In this document: positions 23,409-32,994 of the stretch, piece after piece
How the letters are laid out: every line of letters begins with the position of its first letter
Position numbering within the stretch: position 1 is the first letter of the stretch
Assembly: GCA_965276665.1 (NCBI GenBank)
Contig: OZ255620.1
Location: forward strand, 4,986,356-5,050,355
DNA from: CAWGJC01 sp965276665
Lineage (GTDB): Bacteria > Pseudomonadota > Alphaproteobacteria > Acetobacterales > Acetobacteraceae
Length of the DNA: 64,000 nt
Direction of reading: 5' to 3'
Notes under the pieces: model-generated
Told to the model about the DNA's origin: nothing
Database searches by the model: none
The model's input: the letters and a program-made list of their open reading frames with translations, nothing else
Translations under genes and position numbers: made by a program

Positions 23409-25036
23409 TGCGCGCCCTGATCCGGATTCTCGGGCTGTGGCGGGCCCGCGCGGCGTGGCTCGCCTTCGGATTGCTGGTCTCGCTGGCGGCGCTGGCTGCG
23501 GCGCTCGCGCTGATGACGCTCTCCGGCCGGCTGGTCGGCGGCGCGATCGCCGGCGCCGCGCTGGTCGCCGGCGCGGCACTCCGGCTGGCGGGCGGCGCGC
23601 GGGTGGTGCTGCGTTATGCCGAGCGGCTGGCGACCCATAGCGCGACCTTCCGGGCGCTCGCCGATCTTCGCGTCTGGTTCTTCCGCGGCGTGGCGGCGCG
23701 CTCGGCCGGCGGTCTCGGCTTCCGGCGCGCCGGCGATCTGCTGGCCCGGCTGGTGGCGGATGTCGAGGCGCTGGACGGGCTCTATCTGCGCATCCTGGTG
23801 CCGCTCGCCGGCGCGGTGCTGATCCTGCCGGTGCTGTTGGCGGCCGCCGCCGCGCGGGGCGCGGGGCTCGCCGTGATGCTCGCGCTCCTGTTTGCCGTCT
23901 CGGCTTTCGTGCTGCCTCTGCTTGCCTCTCGCGCGGCGGCCGGCGAGGGGGCGGCGCTGGCCGCCGCCCAGGGTGGGCTCCGAGTGGCGGCGCTCGATGC
24001 GTTGACCGGGCTGCGCGAGATCCGCGCCTTCGGCGCCGAGGGACGGGCGCTCGCCGGGGTGCAGGCGCGCGAGGCCGCGCTGCTCGGCGCGCAGCGCGCC
24101 CTCGCCGGCCGTGTCGCGCTCGCCAATGCCGGCGCGCTGCTCTGCGGCCAGGCGGCCCTGCTCTCTGTCCTGCTCGCGGCGGGAACCCGACCCGTCGCCT
24201 CGGTGGCGCTGGTGTTCCTCACCATCGCGGCATTCGAGGCCGTCGGCGGTCTGCCGCGGGCGGGTGCGCTCGCCGGCCATGCCGCCGCCGCCGCCGCGCG
24301 CGTGCTGGAGGCGGCGGAGGGGCCCGTTCCGGTGCCGGATCCAGCCGCTCCGGCCCCCCTGCCGAGCCGCACCGCGCTCCGCTTCGAGAGTATCCGCTTC
24401 CGGTGGCAGGCGGACCGCCCGGCGGTGTTCGACGGGCTGACGCTCGACATTCCGGAAGGCGCGCGCGTCGCCATCCTCGGCCCGTCGGGCGCCGGCAAAT
24501 CGAGCCTCGCCGCGCTCGCCCTCAAGGTGGCGGCGCCGGAGGCCGGACGGGTGCTGCTCGGGGGCACCGACATCGCCGGGCTGCCCGCGGCCGCTTTGCG
24601 CGGGCGGATCGCCTTCCTCTCGCAGGCCACGCATCTCTTCGACGACACCATCCGCGCCAACCTGCTGCTCGGGCGGAAGGATGCCGACGAGGCGGCGCTC
24701 TGGGCCGCGCTCGACGCCGCGGCGATCGGCGAGACGGTGCGCGCCTTGCCCGACCGGCTGGAGAGCTGGGTCGGCGAGGGCGGCACGCGGTTCTCCGGCG
24801 GCCAGGCGCGGCGCCTCGCGCTCGCCCGCGCGCTGCTCTCGGAGGCGCCGATCTTGATCCTCGACGAGCCCGCCGCAGGCCTTGATGCGGAGACCGAGCG
24901 TGCATTCCTCACCACCCTGAACGCGGTGGCGCCGGGACGCAGCGTGATCCTCATCGCCCATCGCCTGACCGGGGTGGAGCGGCTCGACCGGACCTATCGC
25001 ATCAGCTCGGGCCATGCGGTGGCGGCGGCGGCCTGA
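23408..25036 (+). CDS. cydC: Cysteine/glutathione ABC exporter subunit CydC
   Basis: A 542-residue partner of CydD, also an exporter domain plus NBD. Walker A is GPSGAGKSS near residue 358, the signature region GGTRFSGGQARRLALARA has Phe in place of the usual Leu (FSGGQ), Walker B is LILDEPAAGLDAE and the H-loop ILIAHRLTG. The start ATG shares its A with the cydD stop. The heterodimer transports cysteine and glutathione outward and is known to be haem-sensitive in E. coli. A short gap follows before a lipoprotein gene. Confidence 0.92.
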   Translation: MRALIRILGLWRARAAWLAFGLLVSLAALAAALALMTLSGRLVGGAIAGAALVAGAALRLAGGARVVLRYAERLATHSATFRALADLRVWFFRGVAARSAGGLGFRRAGDLLARLVADVEALDGLYLRILVPLAGAVLILPVLLAAAAARGAGLAVMLALLFAVSAFVLPLLASRAAAGEGAALAAAQGGLRVAALDALTGLREIRAFGAEGRALAGVQAREAALLGAQRALAGRVALANAGALLCGQAALLSVLLAAGTRPVASVALVFLTIAAFEAVGGLPRAGALAGHAAAAAARVLEAAEGPVPVPDPAAPAPLPSRTALRFESIRFRWQADRPAVFDGLTLDIPEGARVAILGPSGAGKSSLAALALKVAAPEAGRVLLGGTDIAGLPAAALRGRIAFLSQATHLFDDTIRANLLLGRKDADEAALWAALDAAAIGETVRALPDRLESWVGEGGTRFSGGQARRLALARALLSEAPILILDEPAAGLDAETERAFLTTLNAVAPGRSVILIAHRLTGVERLDRTYRISSGHAVAAAA

Positions 25037-25129
25037 TGGCCGGTTTGATCGCGGTGTTGCGGTTGACGGCGGCGGATGCGCGTGAGCAGTTTCCCGGCAT
25101 CATCCGCAACGAATCCGGGGGACCCGGCC

Positions 25130-25552
25130 ATGCGCCGCCTGACCGCTCTCGCTCTTCTGCTCGGCCTCGGCGCCTGTGCCGCACCCGCCGCGCCGCCGCG
25201 CACGGCCGCGCCGCCGCCCACGGCCAGCACCGCGCCGCGGCAGAGCTTCGTCGTCTACTTCGTCGAATGGTCGGCGGCGCTCGACGAGGCCGCGCAGAAA
25301 GTCGTGACGAGCGCCGCGGCGGCCGCCAAGCAGAACCCGACCGCCCCGGTCACGGTGGTGGGCTTCGCCGATCCGGCCGGCAGCTCGGCGGCCAATTCCG
25401 ACATCTCCCGCACCCGCGCGCAGCTCGTCACCGACCAGCTCACGCAGGACGGCGTGGACGCCTCCCGCATCCAGCATGTCGGGCGCGGTCCCACCGACTA
25501 CACCGCCTCCGCCCTGGAGAGCCGGCGCGTCGAGATCGACGTCGGCGGCTAA
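25130..25552 (+). CDS. OmpA-C-like lipoprotein
   Basis: A 140-residue lipoprotein: signal peptide with lipobox LGAC (Cys17), a Pro/Ala/Thr linker, then an OmpA C-terminal domain (about 45-138) of the peptidoglycan-associated type (SFVVYFVEWSAALDEAAQKVV; VTVVGFADPAGSSAANSDISRTRAQLV; ESRRVEIDVGG). The usual NxxLSxxRA peptidoglycan-binding stretch reads NSDISRTRAQ. I chose the ATG at 25130, with GGGGGA upstream. It probably links the outer membrane to the cell wall. Its 3' end overlaps the recQ start by 77 bp. Confidence 0.87.
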   Translation: MRRLTALALLLGLGACAAPAAPPRTAAPPPTASTAPRQSFVVYFVEWSAALDEAAQKVVTSAAAAAKQNPTAPVTVVGFADPAGSSAANSDISRTRAQLVTDQLTQDGVDASRIQHVGRGPTDYTASALESRRVEIDVGG

Positions 25553-27401
25553 CCGCCTGAGCGCCACCGCGCCAGGCGCGGGCGACACGCTCGACCCGGG
25601 CGAGACGCTTCGCCGCGTCTTCGGATTTCCGGGTTTCCGCGGGTTGCAGGAGAGCGCGATCCGCCACGTCCTGGGCGGCGGCGACGCGCTCGTGCTGATG
25701 CCAACCGGCGGCGGCAAGAGCATCTGCTACCAATTGCCCGCGCTCTGCCGCGCCGGCACCGGCATCGTGATCTCGCCGCTGATCGCGCTGATGGACGACC
25801 AAGTGGCGGCGCTCCGCCAGCTCGGCATCGCGGCCGGCGCGCTGCATTCGGAGCTCCCGCCCGAGGAGGCGCGCGAGGTCGGGCGGGCGCTCGATGCCGG
25901 CCGGCTCGACCTGCTCTACGTCTCGCCCGAACGCCTGCTCTCGGGGGGCATGCTGGAGCGGCTTTCCCGGCAGCGGATCGCGCTGATCGCCATCGACGAG
26001 GCGCATTGCGTCTCGCAATGGGGGCACGAGTTCCGCCCGGAATACCGGGCGCTCGCCAACCTGCCGCGGGATTTCCCGGGCGTGCCGCGGATCGCGCTGA
26101 CCGCCACGGCCGATCCGCGCACGCGGGAGGACATCCTGCGCGCGCTCGGCATGGATCATGCCGAGATCTTCGCCGCGAGCTTCCACCGGGCGAACCTGCA
26201 TCTCGCGGCGAGCCCCAAGGTCGGCGAGACCGCCCAGCTCGTCTCGCTGCTGGCGCGCCATGCGGGCGAGGCGGGCATCGTCTATTGCGGCAGCCGCGCC
26301 AAGACCGAGCGCATCGCGACCCGGCTCGGCGAGCGCGGCCTGCCGGCGGTCGCCTTCCATGCCGGGCTCGACCCCGCCGCCAAGCGCGCCGCCGCCGGGC
26401 GTTTCCGCTCGGGCGAGCCGGTGATCGTCGTCGCCACCATCGCCTTCGGCATGGGGATCGACCGGCCGGATGTGCGCTTCGTCGCGCATCTCGACATGCC
26501 CGACAGCCCCGAGGCCTATTACCAACAGATCGGCCGCGCCGGCCGCGACGGCGAGCCGGCCGACACGCTGCTGCTCTATGGCGGGGAGGATATCGCCCGC
26601 GCGCGGCACTGGCTCGGCCAGTCCGCGGCGCCCGAGGCGCAGAAGCGCGCGGCGCGCGCGCGGCTCGAGGCGATAATCGGGCTGACCGAGACCGCCACCT
26701 GCCGGACCCGCTCGCTGCTCGCCTGCTTCGGCGAGGCGCTCGACGCCGATTGCGGCCACTGCGACCGCTGCGCCAGCCCGCCGGTGACCTTCGACGGCAC
26801 CACCGAGGCGCAGAAGCTGCTTTCCGCCGTCTATCGCACCGGCCAGATTTTTGGCGCGCTGCACCTTGTCTCCGTCCTGCGTGGGGAGACGACCGAGGCG
26901 GTGGCGCGGCATCGTCACGACCAGCTGCCGATTTTCGGCCTCGGCGCCGACCATCCGGCCGGCTTCTGGCGGGGCACGATCCGCCAGCTGATCGCGCTCG
27001 GCGCGCTCGACATCGACACCGACGGGCATGGCGGCCTGTTCCTGGTGCCGGACAAGGCGCGGCCGATCCTGCGCGGGGAAGCCCGGGTGACGCTCCGGCG
27101 CGAGGAGACGGTGCCGATGAAGGCGACCTCGCGCGGCATCTCGGCCGCCGGCACGGCGCCGCCGGCGGCCGAGATGCCGCGCGAGGCCGGCGGCCGGTTC
27201 GAGGCGCTCCGCTCCTGGCGCCTGCGGGTCGCCCGGGCGCAGTCGCTGCCGCCTTACGTCATTTTTCATGACAGCGTGCTGCGGGAAGTGGCCGCGGTAC
27301 GCCCGAGCACGCTCGCCGAGCTCGGGCGCATCAAGGGGGTCGGCGCCTCCAAGCTCGAACGCTACGGGCAGCAGCTCCTGGACGCGCTGGCGGCAGCCTA
27401 G
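25476..27401 (+). CDS. recQ: ATP-dependent DNA helicase RecQ
   Basis: A 641-residue RecQ helicase that unwinds DNA 3' to 5' in recombination and fork repair. Motif I TGGGKS lies near residue 77, the DEAH box near 174-177, motif VI QIGRAGRDG is present, then the RecQ zinc-binding Cys cluster (CRTRSLLACFG, CGHCDRC), a winged helix and a C-terminal HRDC domain (VLREVAAVRPSTLAELGRIKGVG). The only in-frame start codon before the helicase core is the ATG at 25476, inside the upstream lipoprotein gene. This gives a 77-bp overlap and a non-homologous N-terminal tail of about 38 residues. Confidence 0.93.
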   Translation: MSGAVPPTTPPPPWRAGASRSTSAANRLSATAPGAGDTLDPGETLRRVFGFPGFRGLQESAIRHVLGGGDALVLMPTGGGKSICYQLPALCRAGTGIVISPLIALMDDQVAALRQLGIAAGALHSELPPEEAREVGRALDAGRLDLLYVSPERLLSGGMLERLSRQRIALIAIDEAHCVSQWGHEFRPEYRALANLPRDFPGVPRIALTATADPRTREDILRALGMDHAEIFAASFHRANLHLAASPKVGETAQLVSLLARHAGEAGIVYCGSRAKTERIATRLGERGLPAVAFHAGLDPAAKRAAAGRFRSGEPVIVVATIAFGMGIDRPDVRFVAHLDMPDSPEAYYQQIGRAGRDGEPADTLLLYGGEDIARARHWLGQSAAPEAQKRAARARLEAIIGLTETATCRTRSLLACFGEALDADCGHCDRCASPPVTFDGTTEAQKLLSAVYRTGQIFGALHLVSVLRGETTEAVARHRHDQLPIFGLGADHPAGFWRGTIRQLIALGALDIDTDGHGGLFLVPDKARPILRGEARVTLRREETVPMKATSRGISAAGTAPPAAEMPREAGGRFEALRSWRLRVARAQSLPPYVIFHDSVLREVAAVRPSTLAELGRIKGVGASKLERYGQQLLDALAAA

Positions 27402-27560
27402 GGCCGGTCAGCTCGTGACTCACGGACAGTTAACCGAACGGTCGGATGATTGCGCGCCGAAAACAGTCGCGCGCGGCTGCTGGCCGAGTGAAACTGTCGG
27501 AGTTCTATCGCAGCCCCGCGGCGGGGCTTGTCCGAATGCGTCAGGAGTCGAGCCGCAGAC

Positions 27561-29360
27561 ATGGACCCGCTCGTCCAGAGAGCCGCCATCGCCTCGCGGC
27601 TGCGTCGCGCGACCGCCCGCCTCGAAGCCGGGACGCCGGCCGGGCGCAGTCGCAGCTCCCGGGGCCTGCCGCTTCCCGCGCGCTACTCTCTCGCGATCGA
27701 CACGATGACGCAGGGGCTCTGCCTCTACGACGCGGATGACCGGCTGGAGCTCGTCAATGCGCGGTTCTGCGAGCTCTACAACCAGAAGATGGAGGCGCTG
27801 CGTCCGGGCACGCGCTTTCGCGACATCCTCGCCAACAGCATCGCGATTGGGAATTACCCGGGCCGCACCGTCGAGGAGGTCTATCGCGAGCGCAAGGCGT
27901 TCATCGACCGGCGGCAACCCGGCACCTTCCTGCAGGAGCTGGGCGATGGCAGGCTGATCGCGATCTCCCATCAGCCGATGCCGGACGGGGGCTGGGTCGC
28001 GACCTACGAGGACATCACCGAGCGCCGCCGAACGGAGGCGCGCATCCGCTTCCTGGCGCAGCACGATTCGCTCACGCTGCTGCCGAATCGGGTGTTGTTC
28101 GGCGAATGGCTGGCCGAGCTGGTGGCGGCGGCGCGGCCACCCAGGCCCTGCGCGCTGCTCTGCATGGACCTCGACAAGTTCAAATCCGTCAACGACACGC
28201 TGGGCCATGCGGCCGGGGACGCGCTGCTGCGCCAGGTGGCCGACCGGTTGCGGCTCGAGCTCCGCAGCGGCGATCTCGCGGCCCGGCTCGGCGGCGACGA
28301 ATTCGCCATGCTGCTGCCGGCCACCGACGCGCCGGGCGCGCTCGCCGTCTCCCGGCGGGTCATCGGCGCGCTCGCCCGTGGCTATGAGATCGCCGGCTGC
28401 CCGGCCAGCATCGGGGTCAGCATCGGCATCGCCTGCGCCCCGGATCATGCCGGAACGCCGGACGCCCTGCTGTCCCGCGCCGATGCCATGCTTTATGCGG
28501 TCAAGCGTGACGGCGCTGGCCGTGCCATGATCTATGAACCAGGCGTCGAATCCCTCAAGACGCGCCGTCCGATGGACGTCGGAAGTCCGACGCAGGAGAG
28601 CAATTTTTTGCAGGAGCCGACGACATTGGTGGGCGACCTTGCCGTCGCGCTCGAGTCCGGCCGGTTATATCTGCATTACCAGCCGATCCTGGGCTGCGCG
28701 GACCATGCGCTCGTCGCCTTCGAGGCGTTGCTTCGGTGGGACGATCCGGTGCGCGGCAAGGTGCCTCCGGCCGAGTTCGTGCCGGTCGCGGAGGAGAACG
28801 GGCTGATCGGCGCGCTGACCAGCTGGGCGCTTTCCGAAGCCTGCGCGGAGGCGGCGCGCTGGGAAGGGGACATCGCAGTCTATGTCAATGTCTCGCCGCG
28901 CAACCTGCAGCAGCCGGATTTCGCCAAACTCGTGGCGGCGACGCTCGCCGAGACCGGGCTCCCGCCGCACCGGCTGACGATCGAGATCACCGAGGGGATC
29001 ATGCTGGAGCGATCCGAGCGGGTGTTCGGCACGATCGAGGCGCTTCGCACGCTTGGCGTGTCCCTCTGCCTCGACGATTTCGGCACCGGACACGCCAATC
29101 TCGCCGCGCTGCGCGATCTGCCGCTCGGATTGCTCAAGATCGACCGGATGTTCCTGGACGGCACCGACACGCGGCGCGAGCCGGTGCTCGGCGCGATGAT
29201 CGCGATGGGCCATGCCTGCGGCCTGACGGTGGTGGCGGAAGGGGTGGAGACGGCGGAGCAGATCGTGCTGCTGCAGCGCCTCGGCTGCGACCGGATGCAG
29301 GGTTTCCTGCTCGGCCGTCCGGCACCCGCCACGGCGCTCGCCGGCGTGGTCCGGCGCTGA
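27561..29360 (+). CDS. PAS-GGDEF-EAL cyclic di-GMP protein
   Basis: A 599-residue cytoplasmic protein with three domains: PAS (about 45-150, SLAIDTMTQGLCLYDADDRL), GGDEF diguanylate cyclase (about 155-320, intact GGDEF at 243-247) and EAL phosphodiesterase (about 350-595, EALLRW from residue 388, DDFGTGHANL and EGVET). Both catalytic signatures look complete, so it may make or break cyclic di-GMP, depending on the PAS signal. I chose the ATG at 27561; an upstream TTG at 27528 has no ribosome binding site. No membrane segment. The gene stands alone between recQ and the acyl-CoA synthetase. Confidence 0.95.
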   Translation: MDPLVQRAAIASRLRRATARLEAGTPAGRSRSSRGLPLPARYSLAIDTMTQGLCLYDADDRLELVNARFCELYNQKMEALRPGTRFRDILANSIAIGNYPGRTVEEVYRERKAFIDRRQPGTFLQELGDGRLIAISHQPMPDGGWVATYEDITERRRTEARIRFLAQHDSLTLLPNRVLFGEWLAELVAAARPPRPCALLCMDLDKFKSVNDTLGHAAGDALLRQVADRLRLELRSGDLAARLGGDEFAMLLPATDAPGALAVSRRVIGALARGYEIAGCPASIGVSIGIACAPDHAGTPDALLSRADAMLYAVKRDGAGRAMIYEPGVESLKTRRPMDVGSPTQESNFLQEPTTLVGDLAVALESGRLYLHYQPILGCADHALVAFEALLRWDDPVRGKVPPAEFVPVAEENGLIGALTSWALSEACAEAARWEGDIAVYVNVSPRNLQQPDFAKLVAATLAETGLPPHRLTIEITEGIMLERSERVFGTIEALRTLGVSLCLDDFGTGHANLAALRDLPLGLLKIDRMFLDGTDTRREPVLGAMIAMGHACGLTVVAEGVETAEQIVLLQRLGCDRMQGFLLGRPAPATALAGVVRR

Positions 29361-29404
29361 CGGCAGGGTTCGGAAACCGTTCCTTCTCGGCATTCGCGCC
29401 CCGG

Positions 29405-31135
29405 TCAGCCGCGCATCGCGGCGAGCGTATCGGCATGCGCCCGCAGCACCAGCGGGCGGCGGATTTTCTGCGTGGGCGTCAGCAGCCCGTTCTCCACCGT
29501 GAAGGCGTCGACCGCCCGGTGGCGGCGGATGCGCTCGGGCGTCGCCAGGCGGGCGTTCAGCCGGGTGACGGCATGGGCGAGCCCCGCCTCGTCGATGCCC
29601 TCGGCCGGCACCAGCAGGGCCGCGAGACCGGCCTGGCCGTCCCCGGCCACCACCGCCTGCGCGATCTCGGGCTCCGCCATCAGCGCGCCCTCCACCCTGG
29701 CGGGCGAGACGTTCTCGCCGCCCGAGAGCACGATGATGTCCTTCTTGCGGTCGGTGATGCGCAGATAGCCGCGGTCGAGCACGCCGACATCGCCGGTGTG
29801 CAGCCAGCCATCGACGATCGCCGCCGCGGTCGCCGCCGGCAGGCCCCAGTAGCCGAGCATGACGAGGTCGCCGCGCACCAGGATCTCGCCATCCTCGGCG
29901 ATGCGGAGCGCGACGCCCTCGAGCGGCGGCCCGACCGTCTCCACCCGGGTCGCCTCCGGCGGGTTGGCGCTGATCACCGGCCCGGCCTCGGTCTGCCCGT
30001 ATCCCTGCATCACATGCAGGCCGAGCGCACGGAAGAATTGGCCCACCTCCGGATCGAGCCGGGCGCCCCCAGAAATCGCCGCGCGCAGCCGGCCGCCGAA
30101 CCGCGCGCGCACGGTCCGCCGCACCAGCCGGTCGAGCGGCGCATCGAGCAGGCGGTCGAGCGGCCTGGCGCGTCCCTCCAGGCGGCGGGTGCCCACCGCG
30201 AGGGCGAGGGCGAAGGCGGCGCGCCGCCAGGCCGGGGCGCGCGCCACCTGGGCGAGGATGCGCGCGCGGATCACCTCCAGCACCCGCGGCACCACCGTCA
30301 TGATCGTCGGCCGCACCGTCTGCATGTCGGCGGCGAGATGCTCGATGCCGCGCGCGCAGACGATCTCGGCGCCGATCGAGGGCAGGAAGAACAACCCGGC
30401 GAAATGCTCGTAGCTGTGCGACATCGGCAGGAAGGAGAGATAGGTCTCGTCGCCGAGCGCGAGCGGGCGCAGCAGCGCAAAGGCGCCGCGGCAATTGCAG
30501 AGCAGCGCCCGGTGCGGGAGCATCACGCCCTTCGGCGCGCCGCCGGTGCCCGAGGTATAGAGCAGGCAGGCCAGCGCCTCGGGCGGGATCGCCGCGGCGA
30601 GGGCCGCGATGTCGTCGGGCGGCAGGTCGTCGCCGGTAAGTGCCGCGAAAGCGGTGTCGCCGGGGCGCGGCGCATCCATCGCGATCAGCCTGTAGAGGCC
30701 ACCAGCTCCTTCTGCCGTCTCCGCCGCCGCTTGCGCGAGCCTGGCGGCGAGCGCCGGGGTGGAGACGATGACGGTGCGCGCGCCGGAATTCCGCAGCAGA
30801 TGCGCGTGATCGGCGACCGTGTTGGTGGTGTAGGCCGGCACCGGCACCGCGCCGATCGCCATCAGCCCGGTCTCCGCGATCGCCACCTCGGGCCGGTTCT
30901 CGCTCGCGATGAGCACGCGATCCCCGGGCATCACCCCGGCGGCGCGCAGATTGCGACCGAGACTGGCCGCGTTTCGCGCAAACTCCGCCCATGTCAGGCT
31001 TTGCCACGCATCGTCGCGAAACACCCGGAACAGCCTCCGCTCCCCCCATTCGCGGGCGCGGGAAAACATCATCGCCGGCAGATTCGGCCAATCCGGGTAC
31101 TCGTCCAATGCGCGCTTCCCCCTGTCGCCCGGCAT
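29405..31135 (-). CDS. Long-chain acyl-CoA synthetase-like AMP-dependent ligase
   Basis: A 576-residue adenylate-forming enzyme. The P-loop motif is YTSGTGGAPKGVM, the adenine motif GYGQTEAGP, the hinge region DGWLHTGDVGVLD, and the C-terminal catalytic lysine lies in TPTQKIRRP. This layout fits long-chain fatty acyl-CoA synthetases, which activate fatty acids through an acyl-AMP intermediate. Specificity cannot be read from sequence. The gene is divergent from pepF across 71 bp and convergent with the GGDEF-EAL gene. Confidence 0.9.
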   Translation of the reverse strand: MPGDRGKRALDEYPDWPNLPAMMFSRAREWGERRLFRVFRDDAWQSLTWAEFARNAASLGRNLRAAGVMPGDRVLIASENRPEVAIAETGLMAIGAVPVPAYTTNTVADHAHLLRNSGARTVIVSTPALAARLAQAAAETAEGAGGLYRLIAMDAPRPGDTAFAALTGDDLPPDDIAALAAAIPPEALACLLYTSGTGGAPKGVMLPHRALLCNCRGAFALLRPLALGDETYLSFLPMSHSYEHFAGLFFLPSIGAEIVCARGIEHLAADMQTVRPTIMTVVPRVLEVIRARILAQVARAPAWRRAAFALALAVGTRRLEGRARPLDRLLDAPLDRLVRRTVRARFGGRLRAAISGGARLDPEVGQFFRALGLHVMQGYGQTEAGPVISANPPEATRVETVGPPLEGVALRIAEDGEILVRGDLVMLGYWGLPAATAAAIVDGWLHTGDVGVLDRGYLRITDRKKDIIVLSGGENVSPARVEGALMAEPEIAQAVVAGDGQAGLAALLVPAEGIDEAGLAHAVTRLNARLATPERIRRHRAVDAFTVENGLLTPTQKIRRPLVLRAHADTLAAMRG

Positions 31136-31206
31136 GCGGGCCCTTGGCGCTTTTCGCGCGCAACCTTAGATCAGAGCCACGCGCTTCAGGAGAGGACGCC
31201 GACAGA

Positions 31207-32994
31207 ATGCCAGCACCCCGACCGGAAGCCGCCGTCGAGGACACCCTTCCCGAGTGGGATCTCGCCGACCTCTATCCTTCCCCCGAATCGCCGGCGGTCG
31301 ACCGCGATCTCGCCGCCGCCGAGGCCGCCTCCATCGCCTTTGCCGCCGCCCATGCCGGCCGGCTCGCGCATGCGTCCGGCGCCGAGCTCGCTGACGCCAT
31401 CGCGGAGTACGAGCGCATCGACGAGGTTCTCGGGCGTCTCGTTACCTTCGCGCAGTTGCTGTTCGCCGCCGACTCGACCGACGCCGCGACCGGGCGCTTC
31501 TACCAGGGCATCAACGAGCGCGTCACCACGATCAGCGCGCATCTGCTGTTCTTCACCCTCGAGCTCAACCGGCTCGAGGACGCGGCGCTGGACGCTAAGC
31601 TCGCCGACAAGGCGCTCGCCCGCTGGCGGCCCTGGCTGCGCGATCTCCGGGTGTTCCGCCCGCACCAGCTCTCCGACGAGGCGGAGAAGCTGCTGCACGA
31701 GAAGGAGGTGACCGGCCGCTCCGCCTGGTCGCGCCTGTTCGACGAGACGGTCGCCGGCATGCGCATCCCGCTCGCGGGCGAGCAGCTGACCGTCAGCGCC
31801 GCGCTCAACAAGCTCTCGGATGGCGACCGCGCGCTCCGCGAGGCGGCGGCGCGCGCGATCGGCGCGGCGTTCGGCGGCAACGTCAAGCTGTTCTCGCTGA
31901 TCACCAACACGCTCGCCAAGGACAAGGAGATCGTCGATGGCTGGCGCCGCTACCCGCGCCCGTCGAGCGCTCGCAATCGCGCCAACATGGTCGAGGACGA
32001 GGTGGTGGACGCGCTGGTCACCGCCGTCTCCGCCGATTTCCCCCGGCTCGCCCATCGCTATTACCGGCTGAAGGCCAAGTGGCTCGGCCTCGAGACGATG
32101 CAGCACTGGGATCGCAACGCGCCTTTGCCCGAGGATGACGATCGCCGGATCGGCTGGGGCGAGGCGCGCGACCGCGTGCTCGCCGCCTATGGCGGGTTCA
32201 GCAACGAGATGGCGGAGATCGGCCGCCGCTTCTTCGACCGGCCCTGGATCGATGCCGCGCTCCGTCCGGGCAAGGCGGGGGGTGCCTTCGCCCATCCGGC
32301 GGTGCCCTCCGCGCATCCCTATATCCTGACGAATTATCATGGCCGCGCGCGCGACGTGATGACGCTCGCGCATGAGCTCGGCCATGGCGTGCATCAGGTG
32401 CTGGCGGCCGAGCAGGGCTATCTGATGTCCGGCACGCCGCTGACGCTGGCCGAGACCGCGAGCGTGTTCGGCGAGATGCTGACCTTCCGCGCCCTGCTCG
32501 ACGCCGAGACCGACCCCGGCCGCCGCCGCGTGATGCTGGCGAGCAAGGTCGAGGACATGCTGAACACGGTGGTCCGCCAGGTCGCCTTCTACCGATTCGA
32601 GGAACGTCTCCACGCCGAGCGCCGCGGCGGCGAGCTGCTGCCCGAGCGCATCGGCGAGATCTGGCTCGAGGTGCAGCGCGAGAGCCTCGGGCCGGCCTTC
32701 ACCTTCACCCCGGATTATTCGGTGTTCTGGACCTATGTGCCGCACTTCATCCATACGCCCTTCTACGTCTATGCTTACGCGTTCGGGGATTGCCTGGTGA
32801 ACGCGCTCTACGGCGTGTTTCAGGGCGGCCATCCGGGCTTCCAGGCGAAGTATCTCGACATGCTCCGTGCCGGCGGCACGCGCCGGCACAAGGAGATGCT
32901 GGCGCCGTTCGGCCTTGACGCCTCGGACCCGGCCTTCTGGCGACGCGGGCTCGACGTCGTTTCGGGCTTCATCGACGAGTTGGAGCAGGTCTGA
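31207..32994 (+). CDS. pepF: Oligoendopeptidase F, M3 family
   Basis: A 595-residue cytoplasmic zinc metallopeptidase. The metal motif HELGH lies near residue 389 (TLAHELGHGVHQVL), with the third ligand Glu expected in ETASVFGEM. The N-terminal region (LPEWDLADLYPSPESP) is typical of PepF. It cuts peptides of roughly 7-17 residues. I chose the ATG at 31207, preceded by a GGAGAGGA stretch. Its stop overlaps the next start by one base (TGATG), so it is coupled to the UbiB-like kinase gene. Confidence 0.94.
   Translation: MPAPRPEAAVEDTLPEWDLADLYPSPESPAVDRDLAAAEAASIAFAAAHAGRLAHASGAELADAIAEYERIDEVLGRLVTFAQLLFAADSTDAATGRFYQGINERVTTISAHLLFFTLELNRLEDAALDAKLADKALARWRPWLRDLRVFRPHQLSDEAEKLLHEKEVTGRSAWSRLFDETVAGMRIPLAGEQLTVSAALNKLSDGDRALREAAARAIGAAFGGNVKLFSLITNTLAKDKEIVDGWRRYPRPSSARNRANMVEDEVVDALVTAVSADFPRLAHRYYRLKAKWLGLETMQHWDRNAPLPEDDDRRIGWGEARDRVLAAYGGFSNEMAEIGRRFFDRPWIDAALRPGKAGGAFAHPAVPSAHPYILTNYHGRARDVMTLAHELGHGVHQVLAAEQGYLMSGTPLTLAETASVFGEMLTFRALLDAETDPGRRRVMLASKVEDMLNTVVRQVAFYRFEERLHAERRGGELLPERIGEIWLEVQRESLGPAFTFTPDYSVFWTYVPHFIHTPFYVYAYAFGDCLVNALYGVFQGGHPGFQAKYLDMLRAGGTRRHKEMLAPFGLDASDPAFWRRGLDVVSGFIDELEQV

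Noticed and set aside
27512..27528. GC-rich palindrome AGCCCCGC-G-GCGGGGCT between recQ and the PAS-GGDEF-EAL gene as a terminator
   Set aside because: The one-base loop forces a shorter stem, there is no U-tract, and palindromes of this size are expected in GC-rich gaps.
28736..31711. A 991-codon plus-strand frame across the acyl-CoA synthetase gene
   Set aside because: It is the shadow of the minus-strand ligase. The product has no domain, and the real genes in the region are well supported.
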